Assembly (NCBI RefSeq): GCF_034190915.1
Contig: NW_026947632.1
Span: forward strand, 434,001 to 498,000
DNA length: 64,000 nt
From: Cavia porcellus
Taxonomy: Eukaryota; Chordata; Mammalia; Rodentia; Caviidae
Direction of reading: 5' to 3'
Positions 26,201 to 41,200 of the stretch are shown here, one piece after another; the first letter of the stretch is position 1; every line of letters begins with the position of its first letter. The notes beneath the pieces were generated by a model that ran no database searches, was not told where the DNA came from, and saw only the letters and a program-made list of their open reading frames with translations. The position numbers and the translations under genes were made by a program.

Positions 26201-29200
26201 GACGCTTTTCTCCATCCTACATTGCCACTCACTGCTTATCCTAATTCAGGCCCTCCGATTCACACCACCCCGTGATTTTTTCTCACTCTTACTAGTGAAT
26301 GGCCTGTTAGAAACCCTTACAATGCGCACCACCCCGCGATGTTTTTGAGAATCCTATCCTACATTGCCACTGCATGTTTCCTGCCCTCCCCATGCTGACC
26401 ACACCGTGGCCCATTCCTCCATTCTACTTTGCCACTCACTGCCTATCCTAATTCAGGCCCTCCGATTCACACCACCCCGTGATGTTATTCTCACTCCTAC
26501 TAGTGAATGGCCTCTTAGAAACCCTTACAATGCGCACAAACCCGCGATGTATTTCACAAACCTATCCTACATTGCCACTGCATATTTCCTGCCCTCCCCA
26601 TTCTGTCCACCCTGTGGCGCTTTTCTGCATCCTTCATTGCCACTCACTGCCTATCCCAATTCAGGCCCTCCGATTCACACCACCCCGTGATGATTTTCTC
26701 ACTCCTACTAGTGAATGGCCTATAGGAAACCTTTAAAATGCGAACCACCCCGCGATGTTTTTCTGAAATCTATCCTACATTGCCCTGCATGTTTCCTGAC
26801 CTCCCCATGCTGACCACCCCGTGACGCTTTTCTCCGTCCTACATTGCCACTCACTGCCTTTCCTAATTCAAGCCCTCCTATTCACACCACCCCGTGATGT
26901 TTTTTCCATTCCTACTAGTGAATGCCCTGTTAGATACCCTTACAATGCGCACGACCCCGCGATGTTTTTCAGAAACCTATCCTACATTGACACTGCATGT
27001 GTCCTGACCTCCCCATGCTGACCACCCCATGGCGCTTTTGTCCATACCACATTGCCACTCAATGCCTTTCCTAATTCATGCTCTCCGATTCACACCACCC
27101 CATGATGTTTTCCTCATTCCTACTAGTGAATGGTCTGTTAGAAGCCCTTACAATGCGCACCACGCTGTGATGTTTTTCAGAGACCTATCCTACATTGCCA
27201 CTGCTTGTTTCCTGCCCTCCACATTCTGTCCACCCCGTGGCGCTGTTCTCCATCCTACATTGCCACTCACTGCCTATCCCAATTCAGGCCCTCCAATTCA
27301 CACCAACCCGTGAGGGTTTTCTCACTCCTACAAGTGAATGGCCTGTTAGAAACCCTTACAATTCGCACGACCCCACGATGTTTTTCAGAAACCTATCCTA
27401 CATTGCCACTGCAGGTTTCCTGACCTCCCAATGCTGACCACAGCGTGGTGCTTTTCTCCAACCTACATTGCCAAACACTGCCTATCCCAATTCAGGCCCT
27501 CCGATTCACACCACCCCGTGATGTTTTTCTCACTCCTACTAGTGAATGGCGTGTTAGAAACCCTTACAATTCGCACGACCCCGCTATGTTTTTCAGAAAC
27601 CTATCCTACATTGCCACTGCATGTTTCTTGACCTCTCCATACTGACCACCCCGTGGTGCTTTTCTCCATCGTATAGTGCCACTCACTGCCTATACTAATT
27701 CAGGCCCTACGATTCACACCACCCCGTGATGTTTTTCTCACTCTTACTAATAAATGGGGTGTTAGAAGCCTTTACAATGCACACCACCCCGCGATGTTTT
27801 TCAGAAACCTATCCTACATTGCCACTGCATGTTTTCTGACATCCCCATGCTGACCACCCTGTGGCGCTTTTCTCCACCCTACATTGCCACTCACTGCCTA
27901 TCCTAATTCAGGCCCTCCGATTCACACTAACCCGTGATGTTATTCTCACTCCTACCAGTGAATGGCCTCTTAGAAACCCTTACAATGCGCACAACCCCAT
28001 GATGTTTTTCACAAACCTATCCTACATTGCCAATGCATGTTTCCTGCCCTCCCCATTCTGTCCACCCCGTGGAGCTTTTCTCCATCCTACATTGCCATTC
28101 ACTGCCTATCCTCATTCAGGCTGTCCGATTCACACCAACCCGTGATGTTTTTCTCACTGCTAATAGAGCATGGCGTGTTAGAAACAATTAAAATGCGCAC
28201 CACCCCGCGATGTTTTTCAGAATCCTATCCTACATTGCCACTGCAGGTTTCCTGACCTCCCCATGCTGACCACCCCATGGCGCTTTTCTCCATCCTACAT
28301 TGCCACTCACTGCCTATCCTAATTCAGGCCCTCCGACTCACACCACCCCGTTATGTTTTTCTCACTCCTACTAGTGAATGGCCTGTCATAAACCCTAACA
28401 ATGCGCACCAACCTGAGATGTTTTACAGAAACCTATCCTACATAGCCACTGCATGTTTCCTGACCTCCCCATGCTGACCACCCCATTGAGCTTTTCTCCA
28501 TCCTATATTACCACTCACTGCCTAACCCTGTTCAGGTCCTCCGATTCAAACCACCCCGTGATGTTTTTCTCACTCCTAGCAGTGAATAGCCTTTTAGAAA
28601 ACTTTACAATGCGCACCACCCCGCAATGATTTTGAGAAACCTATCCTACATTGCCACTGCATGTTTCCTGACCTCCCCATGCTGACCACCCGGTGGCGCT
28701 TTTCTCCATCCTACATTGCCAATCACTGTCTATCCCAATTCAGGCCCTCCAATTCACACCTTCCCGTGATGTTCTTCTCAGTCCTACTAGTGAATGGCGT
28801 GTTAGAAACCCTTACAATGCGCACCACCCCGTGATGTTTTTCAGAAAACTATCCTACATTGCCACAGCATGTTTCCTGACCTCCCCATGCTGACCACCCC
28901 GTGGCGCTTTTCACCATCCTACATTGCCACGCACTGCCTATCCTTATTCACACCGTCCTATTCACAACACCCCGTGATATTTTTTTCACTCCTACTAGTG
29001 AATGGCGTGTTAGAAACCCTTACAATGCACCACCCCGCGATCTTTTTCAGAAACCTATCCTATATTGCCACTGCATGTTTCCTGACCACACCATGCTGAC
29101 CACCCCGTGGCGCTTTTCTCCATCCTACATTGCCACTCACTGCCTATCCTAATTCAGGCCCTACGATTCACACCACCCCGTGATGTTTTTCTCACTCTTA

Positions 29201-30146
29201 CTAGTAAATGGGCCTTTAGAAGCCCTTACAATGCGCACCACACCGCGATGTTCTTCAGAAAGCTATCCTTCATTGCCACTGCATGTTTCCTGACCTATCC
29301 AAGCTGACCACCCCGTGGCGCTTTTCTCCATCGTACATTGCCACTCACTGCCTATCCTAATTCAGGCCCTCCGATTCACACCATCCCGTGATGTTTTTCT
29401 CATTCCTTCTATTGAATGCTGTGTTAGAAACCCTTACATTGCGCACCACCCAACGATGTTTTTCAGAAACATACCCTACATTGCCACTGCATGTTTCCTG
29501 ACCTCCCCATGGTGACCACCCGGTGGCGCTTTTCTCCATCCTACATTGCCACGCACTGCTTATCCTAATTCAGGCCCTCCGATTCACACCACCCCATGAT
29601 GTTTTTCTCACTCCTACTAGTTAATGGACTGTTAGAAACCCTTACAATGCGCACCACCCCGCGATGTTTTTCAGAAACCTATCCTAAATTGCCACTGCAT
29701 GTTTCCTGACCTCCCCATTGTGTCCACCCCATGGCGCTTTTCTCCATCCTTCTTTGTCACTCACTGCCTATACCAATTCAGGCCCTCAGATTCACACCAC
29801 CCCGTGATGTTATTCTCACTCCTACTAGTGAATGGCCTCTTAGAAACACTTACACTGCGCACAAACCCGCGATTTTTTTCACAAACCTATCCTACATTGC
29901 CACTTCATGTTTTCTGACCTCCCCATTCTGTCCACCCCGTGGCGCTTTTCTCCATCCTACATTGCCAATCACTGCCTATCCCAATTCAGGCCCTCCGATT
30001 CACACCACCCCTTGATGTTTTTCTCACTCCTACTAGTGAATGGCCTGTTAGAAACCCTTACAATGCGCACCACCCCGCGATGTTTTTCAGAAACCTATCC
30101 TACATTGCCACTGCATGTTTCCTGACCTCCCCATGCTGACCACCCG
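23280..30146 (+). repeat. Recombinant HOR copy of 33 monomers (6,867 bp)
   Basis: Type 1 monomers 1-14 (23280 to 25989) are followed by a hybrid of monomer 15 and N15 at 26199, then N16-N24 (from 26405), the N25/20 hybrid (28277) and type 1 monomers 21-28 (28485 to 29939). The type 1 part carries the GTGACGCTTTT form of monomer 9 (24951), so it is the second lineage. Confidence 0.9.
26278..26346 (+). other. Duplication joint: monomer 15 to N15
   Basis: GTGATTTTTTCTC upstream is the monomer 15 form (N15 at 19397 reads GTGATATTTTCTC). TTTTTGAGAATCC at 26342 is the N15 form. The shared interval is 69 bp, covering most of sub-repeat 2. This is the breakpoint that produced the 6,867-bp tandem pair. 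Confidence 0.83.
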
Positions 30147-33100
30147 GTGGCGCTTTTCTCCATCCTACATTGCCAATCACTGCCTATCCCAATTCAGGCC
30201 CTCCGATTCACACCTTCCCGTGATGTTCTTCTCACTCAAACTAGTGAATGGCGTGTTAGACACCCTTACAATGCGCACCACCCTGCAATGTTTTTCAGAA
30301 ACCAATCCTACATTGCCACAGCATGTTTCCTGACCTCCCCATGCTGACCACCCCATGGCGCTTTTCACCATCCTACATTGCCACTCACAGCCTATCATTA
30401 TTCACAACCTCCGATGCACAACACCCCATGAAGTTTTTCTCACTCCTTCTAGTGAATGGCCTGTTATAAACCCTTACAATGTGTACCACCCCGCGATGTT
30501 TTTCAGAAACCTATCCTACATTGCCACTGCATGTTTCCTGACCTCCCCATTCTGTCCACCCTGTGGCGCTTTTCTGCATCCTTCATTGCCACTCACTGCC
30601 TATCCCAATTCAGGCCCTCCGATTCACACCACCCCGTGATGTTTTTCTCACTCCTACTAGTGAATGGCCTATTTGAAACCCTTAAAATGCGCACCACCCC
30701 GCGATGTTTTTCAGAAACCTATCCTACATTGCCACTGCATGTTTCCTGAACTCCCCATGCTGACCACCCCGTGGCGCTTTTCTCCATCCTACATTTCCAC
30801 TCACTGCCTATGCTAATTCAGACCCTCCGATACACAACACCCCGTGATGTTTTTTTCACTCCTACTAGTGAATGGCCTGTTAGAAACCCTTACAATGCAC
30901 CACCACGTGATCATTTACAGAAACCTATCCTACATTGCCACTGCATGTTTCCTGACCACCCGATGCTGACCACCCCGTGGCGCTTTTCCCAATCCTACAT
31001 TGCCACTCACTGCCTATTCTAATTCAGGCCCTCCGATTCACACAAACCTGGGATGTTATTCTCACTTTTCTACAAGAGGCAATGTAGCATGGCGTGTTAG
31101 AAACAATTAAAATGCGCACCACCCCGCGATGTTTTTGAGAATCCTATCCTACATTGCCACTGCAGGTTTCCTGACCTACCCATGCTGACCACCCCATGAC
31201 GCTTTTCTCCATCCTACATTGCCACTCACTGCCTATCCTAATTCAGGCCCTCCGATTCACACCACTCCGTGATTTTTTCTCACTCTTTCTAGTGAATGGC
31301 CTGTTAGAAACCCTTACAATGCGCACCACCCCTGATGTTTTTCAGAATCCTATCCTACATTGCCACTGCATGATTCCTGCCCTCCCCATGCTGACCTCCC
31401 CGTGGCCCATTTCTCCATCCTACATTGCCACTTACTGCCTATCCTAATTCAGGCTCTCCGATTCACACCACACCGTGATGTTATTCTCACTCCTACTAGT
31501 GAATGGCCTCTTAGAAACCCTTACTATGCACACAAACACGCGATGTTTTTCACAAACCTATCCTACATTGCCACTGCATGTTTCCTGACCTCCCCATTAG
31601 GTCCACCCTGTGGCGCTTTTCTGCATCCTTCATTGCCAATCACTGCCTATCCCAATTCAGGCCCTCCGATTCACACCACCCCATGATGTTTTTCTCACTC
31701 CTACTAGTGAATCGCCTGTAGGAAACCCTTAAAATGTGAACCACCCCACGATGTTTTTTCACAAATCTATCCTACATTGCCCTGCATGTTTCCTGACCTC
31801 CCCATGCTGACCACTCCGTGACGCTTTTCTCCATCTTACATTGCCACTTACTGCCTTTCCTAATTCAGGCCCTCCTATTAACACCACCCCGTGATGTTTT
31901 TTTGATTCCTGCTAGTGAATGGCCTGTTAGAAACCCTTACAATGCGCACCACTCCGCGATGTTTTTCAGAAACCTATCCTACATTGCCACTGCATGTGTC
32001 CTGACCTCCCCATGCTGACCACACCATGGCGCTTTTGTCCATACCACATTGCCACTCAATGCCTTTTCTAATTCAGGCCCTACGATTCACACCACCCCAT
32101 GAAATTTTTCTCACTCCTTCTAGTGAATGGCCTGTTAGAAACCCTTACAATCCGCACCACCCCGCGATGTTTTTCAGAAACCTATCCTACATTGCCACTG
32201 CATGTTTCCTGACCTCCCCATGCTGACCACCCCGTGGCCGTTTTCTCCATTCTTCATTGCCACTCACTGCCTATCCTAATCCAGGCCCTCCGATTCACAC
32301 CACTCCATGATGTTTTTCTCACCCCTACTAGTGAATGGCCTGTTAAAAACCCTTACAATGCACACTACCCCGCGATGTTTTTCAGAAACCTGTCCTACAT
32401 TGCCACTGCATGTTTCCTGACCTCCCCAAGCTGACCACCCAATGGCGCTTTTCTCCATCCTACATTGCCACTCACTGCCTATCCTAATTCAGGCCCTCCG
32501 ATTCACACCACACGGTGCTGTTTTTCTCACGGCTACTAGTGCATGGCGTGTAAGTAACAATTACAATGTGCAACACCCTGCAATGTTTTTCAGAAACCTA
32601 TCCTACATTGCTACTGCATGTTTCCTTACCTCCCGATGCTGACCAGCCCGTGGCGCTTTTGTCCGTCCTACATTGCCACTCACTGCCTAACATAATTCAG
32701 GTCCTCTGATTCACACCACCCCGTGATGTTTTTCTCACTCCTACTAGTGAATGGCCTGTTAGAAACACTTACAATGCACCACCCCGCGATCATTTACAGA
32801 AACCTATCCTACATTGCCACTGCATGTTTCCTGACCACCCGATGCTGACCACCCCGTGGTGCTTTTCCCAATCCTACATTGCCACTCACTGCCTATTCTA
32901 ATTCAGGCCCTCCGCTTCACACAAACCCGTGATGTTATTCTCACTTTTCTACAAGAGCATGGCGTGTTAGAAACAGTTAAAATGCGCACCACCCCGCGAT
33001 GTTTTTCAGAATCCTATCCAACATTGCCACTGCAGGTTTCCTGACCTACCCATGCTGACCACCCCGTGACGCTTTTCTCCATCCTACATTGCCACTCACT

Positions 33101-33213
33101 GCTTATCCTAATTCAGGCCCTCCGATTCACACCACCCCGTGATTTTTTCTCACTCTTACTATTGAATGGCCTGTTAGAAACCCTTACAATGCGCACCACC
33201 CCGCGATGTTTTT
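26347..33213 (+). repeat. Second copy of the 6,867-bp tandem duplication
   Basis: Same monomer order as 19480-26346. At its end the sequence continues into monomer 16 of type 1 (TTTTTCAGAATCC at 33210), whereas the first copy jumps to TTTTTGAGAATCC; this difference marks the duplication joint. Confidence 0.86.
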
Positions 33214-35974
33214 CAGAATCCTATCCTACATTGCCACTGCATGATTCCTGCCCTCCCCATGCTGACCACCCCGTGGCCCATTTCTCCATCCTACATTACC
33301 ACTTACTGCCTATCCTAATTCAGGCTCTCCGATTCACACCACCCCGTGATGTTATTCTCACTCCTACTAGTGAATGTTCTCTTAGAAACACTTACTATGC
33401 GCACAAACACGCGATGTTTTTCGCAAACCTATCCTACATTGCCACTGCATGTTTCCTGACCTCCCCATTCTGTCCACCCTGTGGCGCTTTTCTGCATCCT
33501 TCATTGCCACTCACTGCCTATTCCAATTCAGGCCCTCCGAATCACACCACACCATGATGTTTTTCTCACTCCTACTAGTGAATGGCCTGTTAGAAACCCT
33601 TAAAATGCAAACCACCCCGTGATGTTTTTCAGAATCCTATCCTACATTGCCACTGCATGATTCCTGACCTCCCCATGCTGACGACCCTGTTGCGCTTTTC
33701 TCCATCCTACATTGCCACTCACTGCCTACACCAGTTCAGGCCCTCCGAATCACACCACCCCGTGATGTTTTTCTCACTCCTAGTAGTGAGTAGCCTGTTA
33801 GAAAACCTTGCAATGCGCACCACCCCGCAGTGTTTTTCAGAAACCTATCCTACATTGCCACTGCATGTTTTCTGACCTCCCCATGCTGACCACACCGTGG
33901 CACTTTTCTCCATCCTACCTTGCGACTCACTGCCTATCCTAATACAGGCTCTCCGATTCACACCATCCCGTGATGTTTTTCTCACTCCTACTAGGGAATA
34001 GCTTGTTAGAAACCCTTACAATATGCCCCACCCCGTTATCTTTTTCAGAAACCTATCCTACATTGCCACTGCATGTTTCCTGACATCCCCATGCTGACCA
34101 CCCCGTGGCGCTTTTCTCCACCCTACATTGCCACTCACTGCCTATCCTAATTCAGGCCCTCCGATTCACACCACAACGTGATGTTTTTCTCACTCCTACT
34201 AGTGAATGGCCTGTCATAAACCCTAACAATGCGCACCAACCTGAGATGTTTTACAGAAACCTATCCTACATAGCCACTGCATGTTTCCAGACCTCCCCAT
34301 GCTGACCACCCCATTGAGCTTTTCTCCATCCTATATTACCACTCACTGCCTAACCCTGTTCAGGCCCTCCGATTCAAACCACCCCGTGATGTTTTTCTCA
34401 CTCCTAGCAGTGAATAGCCTTTTAGAAAACTTTACAATGCGCACCACCCCGCAATGATTTTGAGAAACCTATCCTACATTGCCACTGCATGTTTCCTGAC
34501 CTCCCCATGCTGACCACCCGGTGGCGCTTTTCTCCATCCTACATTGCCAATCACTGTCTATCCCAATTCAGGCCCTCCAATTCACACCTTCCCGTGATGT
34601 TCTTCTCAGTCCTACTAGTGAATGGCGTGTTAGAAACCCTTACAATGCGCACCACCCCGTGATGTTTTTCAGAAAACTATCCTACATTGCCACAGCATGT
34701 TTCCTGACCTCCCCATGCTGACCACCCCGTGGCGCTTTTCACCATCCTACATTGCCACTCACTGCCTATCCTTATTCACACCGTCCTATTCACAACACCC
34801 CGTGATATTTTTTTCACTCCTACTAGTGAATGGCGTGTTAGAAACCCTTACAATGCACCACCCCGCGATCTTTTTCAGAAACCTATCCTATATTGCCACT
34901 GCATGTTTCCTGACCACACCATGCTGACCACCCCGTGGCGCTTTTCTCCATCCTACATTGCCACTCACTGCCTATCCTAATTCAGGCCCTACGATTCACA
35001 CCACCCCGTGATGTTTTTCTCACTCTTACTAGTAAATGGGCCTTTAGAAGCCCTTACAATGCGCACCACACCGCGATGTTCTTCAGAAAGCTATCCTTCA
35101 TTGCCACTGCATGTTTCCTGACCTCCCCAAGCTGACCACCCCGTGGCGCTTTTCTCCATCGTACATTGCCACTCACTGCCTATCCTAATTCAGGCCCTCC
35201 GATTCACACCATCCCGTGATGTTTTTCTCATTCCTTCTATTGAATGCTGTGTTAGAAACCCTTACATTGCGCACCACCCAACGATGTTTTTCAGAAACAT
35301 ACCCTACATTGCCACTGCATGTTTCCTGACCTCCCCATGGTGACCACCCGGTGGCGCTTTTCTCCATCCTACATTGCCACGCACTGCTTATCCTAATTCA
35401 GGCCCTCCGATTCACACCACCCCATGATGTTTTTCTCACTCCTACTAGTTAATGGACTGTTAGAAACCCTTACAATGCGCACCACCCCGCGATGTTTTTC
35501 AGAAACCTATCCTAAATTGCCACTGCATGTTTCCTGACCTCCCCATTGTGTCCACCCCATGGCGCTTTTCTCCATCCTTGTTTGTCACTCACTGCCTATA
35601 CCAATTCAGGCCCTCAGATTCACACCACCCCGTGATGTTATTCTCACTCCTACTAGTGAATGGCCTCTTAGAAACACTTACACTGCGCACAAACCCGCGA
35701 TTTTTTTCACAAACCTATCCTACATTGCCACTTCATGTTTTCTGACCTCCCCATTCTGTCCACCCCGTGGCGCTTTTCTCCATCCTACATTGCCAATCAC
35801 TGCCTATCCCAATTCAGGCCCTCCGATTCACACCACCCCTTGATGTTTTTCTCACTCCTACTAGTGAATGGCCTGTTAGAAACCCTTACAATGCGCACCA
35901 CCCCGCGATGTTTTTCAGAAACCTATCCTACATTGCCACTGCATGTTTCCTGACCTCCCCATGCTGACCACCCG
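30147..35974 (+). repeat. Complete type 1 HOR unit, 28 monomers, 5,828 bp (second copy)
   Basis: All 28 monomers in the order of 7055-12882, at a constant offset of 23,092. Its private variants are CCCATTAGGTCC (31594), CATTCTTCATTG (32249), TTTCCTTACCTCC (32620) and TTACTATTGAATGG (33156); these identify it as the parent of the segment starting at 38241. Confidence 0.92.
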
Positions 35975-38240
35975 GTGGCGCTTTTCTCCATCCTACATTG
36001 CCAATCACTGCCTATCGCAATTCAGGCCCTCCGATTCACACCTTCCCGTGATGTTCTTCTCACTCAAACTAGTGAATGGCGTGTTAGAAACCCTTACAAT
36101 GCGCACCACCCTGCAATGTTTTTCAGAAACCAATCCTACATTGCCACAGCATGTTTCCTGACCTCCCCATGCTGACCACCCCATGGCGCTTTTCACCATC
36201 CTACATTGCCACTCACAGCCTATCATTATTCACAACCTCCGATTCACAACACCCCATGATGTTTTTCTCACTCCTTCTAGTGAATGGCCTGTTATAAACC
36301 CTTACAATGTGTACCACCCCGCGATGTTTTTCAGAAACCTATCCTACATTGCCACTGCATGTTTCCTGACCTCCCCATTCTGTCCAACCTGTGGCGCTTT
36401 TCTGCATCCTTCATTGCCACTCACTGCCTATCCCAATTCAGGCCCTCCGATTCACACCACCCCGTGATGTTTTTCTCACTCCTACTAGTGAATGGCCTAT
36501 TTGAAACCCTTAAAATGCGCACCACCCCGCGATGTTTTTCAGAAACCTATCCTACATTGCCACTGCATGTTTCCTGAACTCCCCATGCTGACCACCCCGT
36601 GGCACTTTTCTCCATCCTACATTTCCACTCACTGCCTATGCTAATTCAGACCCTCCGATACACAACACCCCGTGATGTTTTTTTCACTCCTACTAGTGAA
36701 TGGCCTGTTAGAAACCCTTACAATGCACCACCACGTGATCATTTACAGAAACCTATCCTACATTGCCACTGCATGTTTCCTGACCACCCGATGCTGACCA
36801 CCCCGTGGCGCTTTTCCCAATCCTACATTGCCACTCACTGCCTATTCTAATTCAGGCCCTCCAATTCACACAAACCTGGGATGTTATTCTCACTTTTCTA
36901 CAAGAGGCAATGTAGCATGGCGTGTTAGAAACAATTAAAATGCGCACCACCCCGCGATGTTTTTGAGAATCCTATCCTACATTGCCACTGCAGGTTTCCT
37001 GACCTACCCATGCTGACCACCCCATGACGCTTTTCTCCATCCTACATTGCCACTCACTGCCTATCCTAATTCAGGCCCTCCGATTCACACCACCCCGTGA
37101 TTTTTTCTCACTCTTTCTAGTGAATGGCCTGTTAGAAACCCTTACAATGCGCACCACCCCTGATGTTTTTCAGAATCCTGTCCTACATTGCCACTGCATG
37201 ATTCCTGCCCTCCCCATGCTGACCTCCCCGTGGCCCATTTCTCCATCCTACATTGCCACTTACTGCCTATCCTAATTCAGGCTCTCCGTTTCACACCACA
37301 CCGTGATGTTATTCTCACTCCTACTAGTGAATGGCCTCTTAGAAACCCTTACTATGCACACAAACACGCGATGTTTTTCACAAACCTATCCTACATTGCC
37401 ACTGCATGTTTCCTGACCTCCCCATTCTGTCCACCCTGTGGCGCTTTTCTGCATCCTTCATTGCCAATCACTGCCTATCCCAATTCAGGCCCTCCGATTC
37501 ACACCACCCCATGATGTTTTTCTCACTCCTACTAGTGAATGGCCTGTAGGAAACCCTTAAAATGTGAACCACCCCGCGATGTTTTTTCACAAATCTATCC
37601 TACATTGCCCTGCATGTTTCCTGACCTCCCCATGCTGACCACTCCGTGAAGCTTTTCTCCATCTTACATTGCCACTTACTGCCTTTCCTAATTCAGGCCC
37701 TCCTATTAACACCACCCCGTGATGTTTTTTTGATTCCTGCTAGTGAATGGCCTGTTAGAAACCCTTACAATGCGCACCACTCCGCGATGTTTTTCAGAAA
37801 CCTATCCTACATTGCCACTGCATGTGTCCTGACCTCCCCATGCTGACCACACCATGGCGCTTTTGTCCATACCACATTGCCACTCAATGCCTTTTCTAAT
37901 TCAGGCCCTACGATTCACACCACCCCATGAAATTTTTCTCACTCCTTCTAGTGAATGGCCTGTTAGAAACCCTTACAATCCGCACCACCCCGCGATGTTT
38001 TTCAGAAACCTATCCTACATTGCCACTGCATGTTTCCTGACCTCCCCATGCTGACCACCCCGTGGCCGTTTTCTCCATCCTACATTGCCACTCACTGCCT
38101 ATCCTAATCCAGGCCCTCCGATTCACACCACTCCATGATGTTTTTCTCACCCCTACTAGTGAATGGCCTGTTAAAAAACCTTACAATGCACACTACCCCG
38201 CGATGTTTTTCAGAAACCTGTCCTACATTGCCACTGCATG
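31373..38240 (+). repeat. First copy of a 6,868-bp tandem duplication (33 monomers)
   Basis: The block starts inside monomer 6 of the copy at 30147 and ends inside monomer 11 of the copy at 35975. It recurs at 38241-45108 with a constant offset of 6,868, sharing private variants such as TATCGCAATTC (36013, 42881), GGCACTTTTCTCC (36601, 43469), CTCCAATTCACACAAACC (36859, 43727) and CTCCGTTTCACACC (37285, 44153). Confidence 0.88.
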
Positions 38241-41200
38241 ATTCCTGCCCTCCCCATGCTGACCTCCCCGTGGCCCATTTCTCCATCCTACATTGCCACT
38301 TACTGCCTATCCTAATTCAGGCTCTCCGATTCACACCACACCGTGATGTTATTCTCACTCCTACTAGTGAATGGCCTCTTAGAAACCCTTACTATGCACA
38401 CAAACACGCGATGTTTTTCACAAACCTATCCTACATTGCCACTGCATGTTTCCTGACCTCCCCATTAGGTCCACCCTGTGGCGCTTTTCTGCATCCTTCA
38501 TTGCCAATCACTGCCTATCCCAATTCAGGCCCTCCGATTCACACCACCCCATGATGTTTTTCTCACTCCTACTAGTGAATCGCCTGTAGGAAACCCTTAA
38601 AATGTGAACCACCCCACGATGTTTTTTCACAAATCTATCCTACATTGCCCTGCATGTTTCCTGACCTCCCCATGCTGACCACTCCGTGACGCTTTTCTCC
38701 ATCTTACATTGCCACTTACTGCCTTTCCTAATTCAGGCCCTCCTATTAACACCACCCCGTGATGTTTTTTTGATTCCTGCTAGTGAATGGCCTGTTAGAA
38801 ACCCTTACAATGCGCACCACTCCGCGATGTTTTTCAGAAACCTATCCTACATTGCCACTGCATGTGTCCTGACCTCCCCATGCTGACCACACCATGGCGC
38901 TTTTGTCCATACCACATTGCCACTCAATGCCTTTTCTAATTCAGGCCCTACGATTCACACCACCCCATGAAATTTTTCTCACTCCTTCTAGTGAATGGCC
39001 TGTTAGAAACCCTTACAATCCGCACCACCCCGCGATGTTTTTCAGAAACCTATCCTACATTGCCACTGCATGTTTCCTGACCTCCCCATGCTGACCACCC
39101 CGTGGCCGTTTTCTCCATTCTTCATTGCCACTCACTGCCTATCCTAATCCAGGCCCTCCGATTCACACCACTCCATGATGTTTTTCTCACCCCTACTAGT
39201 GAATGGCCTGTTAAAAACCCTTACAATGCACACTACCCCGCGATGTTTTTCAGAAACCTGTCCTACATTGCCACTGCATGTTTCCTGACCTCCCCAAGCT
39301 GACCACCCAATGGCGCTTTTCTCCATCCTACATTGCCACTCACTGCCTATCCTAATTCAGGCCCTCCGATTCACACCACACGGTGCTGTTTTTCTCACGG
39401 CTACTAGTGCATGGCGTGTAAGTAACAATTACAATGTGCAACACCCTGCAATGTTTTTCAGAAACCTATCCTACATTGCTACTGCATGTTTCCTTACCTC
39501 CCGATGCTGACCAGCCCGTGGCGCTTTTGTCCGTCCTACATTGCCACTCACTGCCTAACATAATTCAGGTCCTCTGATTCACACCACCCCGTGATGTTTT
39601 TCTCACTCCTACTAGTGAATGGCCTGTTAGAAACACTTACAATGCACCACCCCGCGATCATTTACAGAAACCTATCCTACATTGCCACTGCATGTTTCCT
39701 GACCACCCGATGCTGACCACCCCGTGGTGCTTTTCCCAATCCTACATTGCCACTCACTGCCTATTCTAATTCAGGCCCTCCGCTTCACACAAACCCGTGA
39801 TGTTATTCTCACTTTTCTACAAGAGCATGGCGTGTTAGAAACAGTTAAAATGCGCACCACCCCGCGATGTTTTTCAGAATCCTATCCAACATTGCCACTG
39901 CAGGTTTCCTGACCTACCCATGCTGACCACCCCGTGACGCTTTTCTCCATCCTACATTGCCACTCACTGCTTATCCTAATTCAGGCCCTCCGATTCACAC
40001 CACCCCGTGATTTTTTCTCACTCTTACTATTGAATGGCCTGTTAGAAACCCTTACAATGCGCACCACCCCGCGATGTTTTTCAGAATCCTATCCTACATT
40101 GCCACTGCATGATTCCTGCCCTCCCCATGCTGACCACCCCGTGGCCCATTTCTCCATCCTACATTACCACTTACTGCCTATCCTAATTCAGGCTCTCCGA
40201 TTCACACCACCCCGTGATGTTATTCTCACTCCTACTAGTGAATGTTCTCTTAGAAACACTTACTATGCGCACAAACACGCGATGTTTTTCGCAAACCTAT
40301 CCTACATTGCCACTGCATGTTTCCTGACCTCCCCATTCTGTCCACCCTGTGGCGCTTTTCTGCATCCTTCATTGCCACTCACTGCCTATTCCAATTCAGG
40401 CCCTCCGAATCACACCACACCATGATGTTTTTCTCACTCCTACTAGTGAATGGCCTGTTAGAAACCCTTAAAATGCAAACCACCCCGTGATGTTTTTCAG
40501 AATCCTATCCTACATTGCCACTGCATGATTCCTGACCTCCCCATGCTGACGACCCTGTTGCGCTTTTCTCCATCCTACATTGCCACTCACTGCCTACACC
40601 AGTTCAGGCCCTCCGAATCACACCACCCCGTGATGTTTTTCTCACTCCTAGTAGTGAGTAGCCTGTTAGAAAACCTTGCAATGCGCACCACCCCGCAGTG
40701 TTTTTCAGAAACCTATCCTACATTGCCACTGCATGTTTTCTGACCTCCCCATGCTGACCACACCGTGGCACTTTTCTCCATCCTACCTTGCGACTCACTG
40801 CCTATCCTAATACAGGCTCTCCGATTCACACCATCCCGTGATGTTTTTCTCACTCCTACTAGGGAATAGCTTGTTAGAAACCCTTACAATATGCCCCACC
40901 CCGTTATCTTTTTCAGAAACCTATCCTACATTGCCACTGCATGTTTCCTGACATCCCCATGCTGACCACCCCGTGGCGCTTTTCTCCACCCTACATTGCC
41001 ACTCACTGCCTATCCTAATTCAGGCCCTCCGATTCACACCACAACGTGATGTTTTTCTCACTCCTACTAGTGAATGGCCTGTCATAAACCCTAACAATGC
41101 GCACCAACCTGAGATGTTTTACAGAAACCTATCCTACATAGCCACTGCATGTTTCCAGACCTCCCCATGCTGACCACCCCATTGAGCTTTTCTCCATCCT

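Larger units (their letters stand above)
19480..26346 (+). repeat. First copy of a 6,867-bp tandem duplication (33 monomers)
   Basis: This block runs from inside N15, through N16-N25 and type 1 monomers 20-28, and then 1-15. It matches 26347-33213 at a constant offset of 6,867, including the N25/20 hybrid. Scattered substitutions separate the copies, for example CTGCTAG at 20045 against CTACTAG at 26912, CTCCCCATGC at 20560 against CTCCCAATGC at 27427, and GGCCTGTTAGAAACC at 23383 against GGCGTGTTAGACACC at 30250. Confidence 0.87.
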
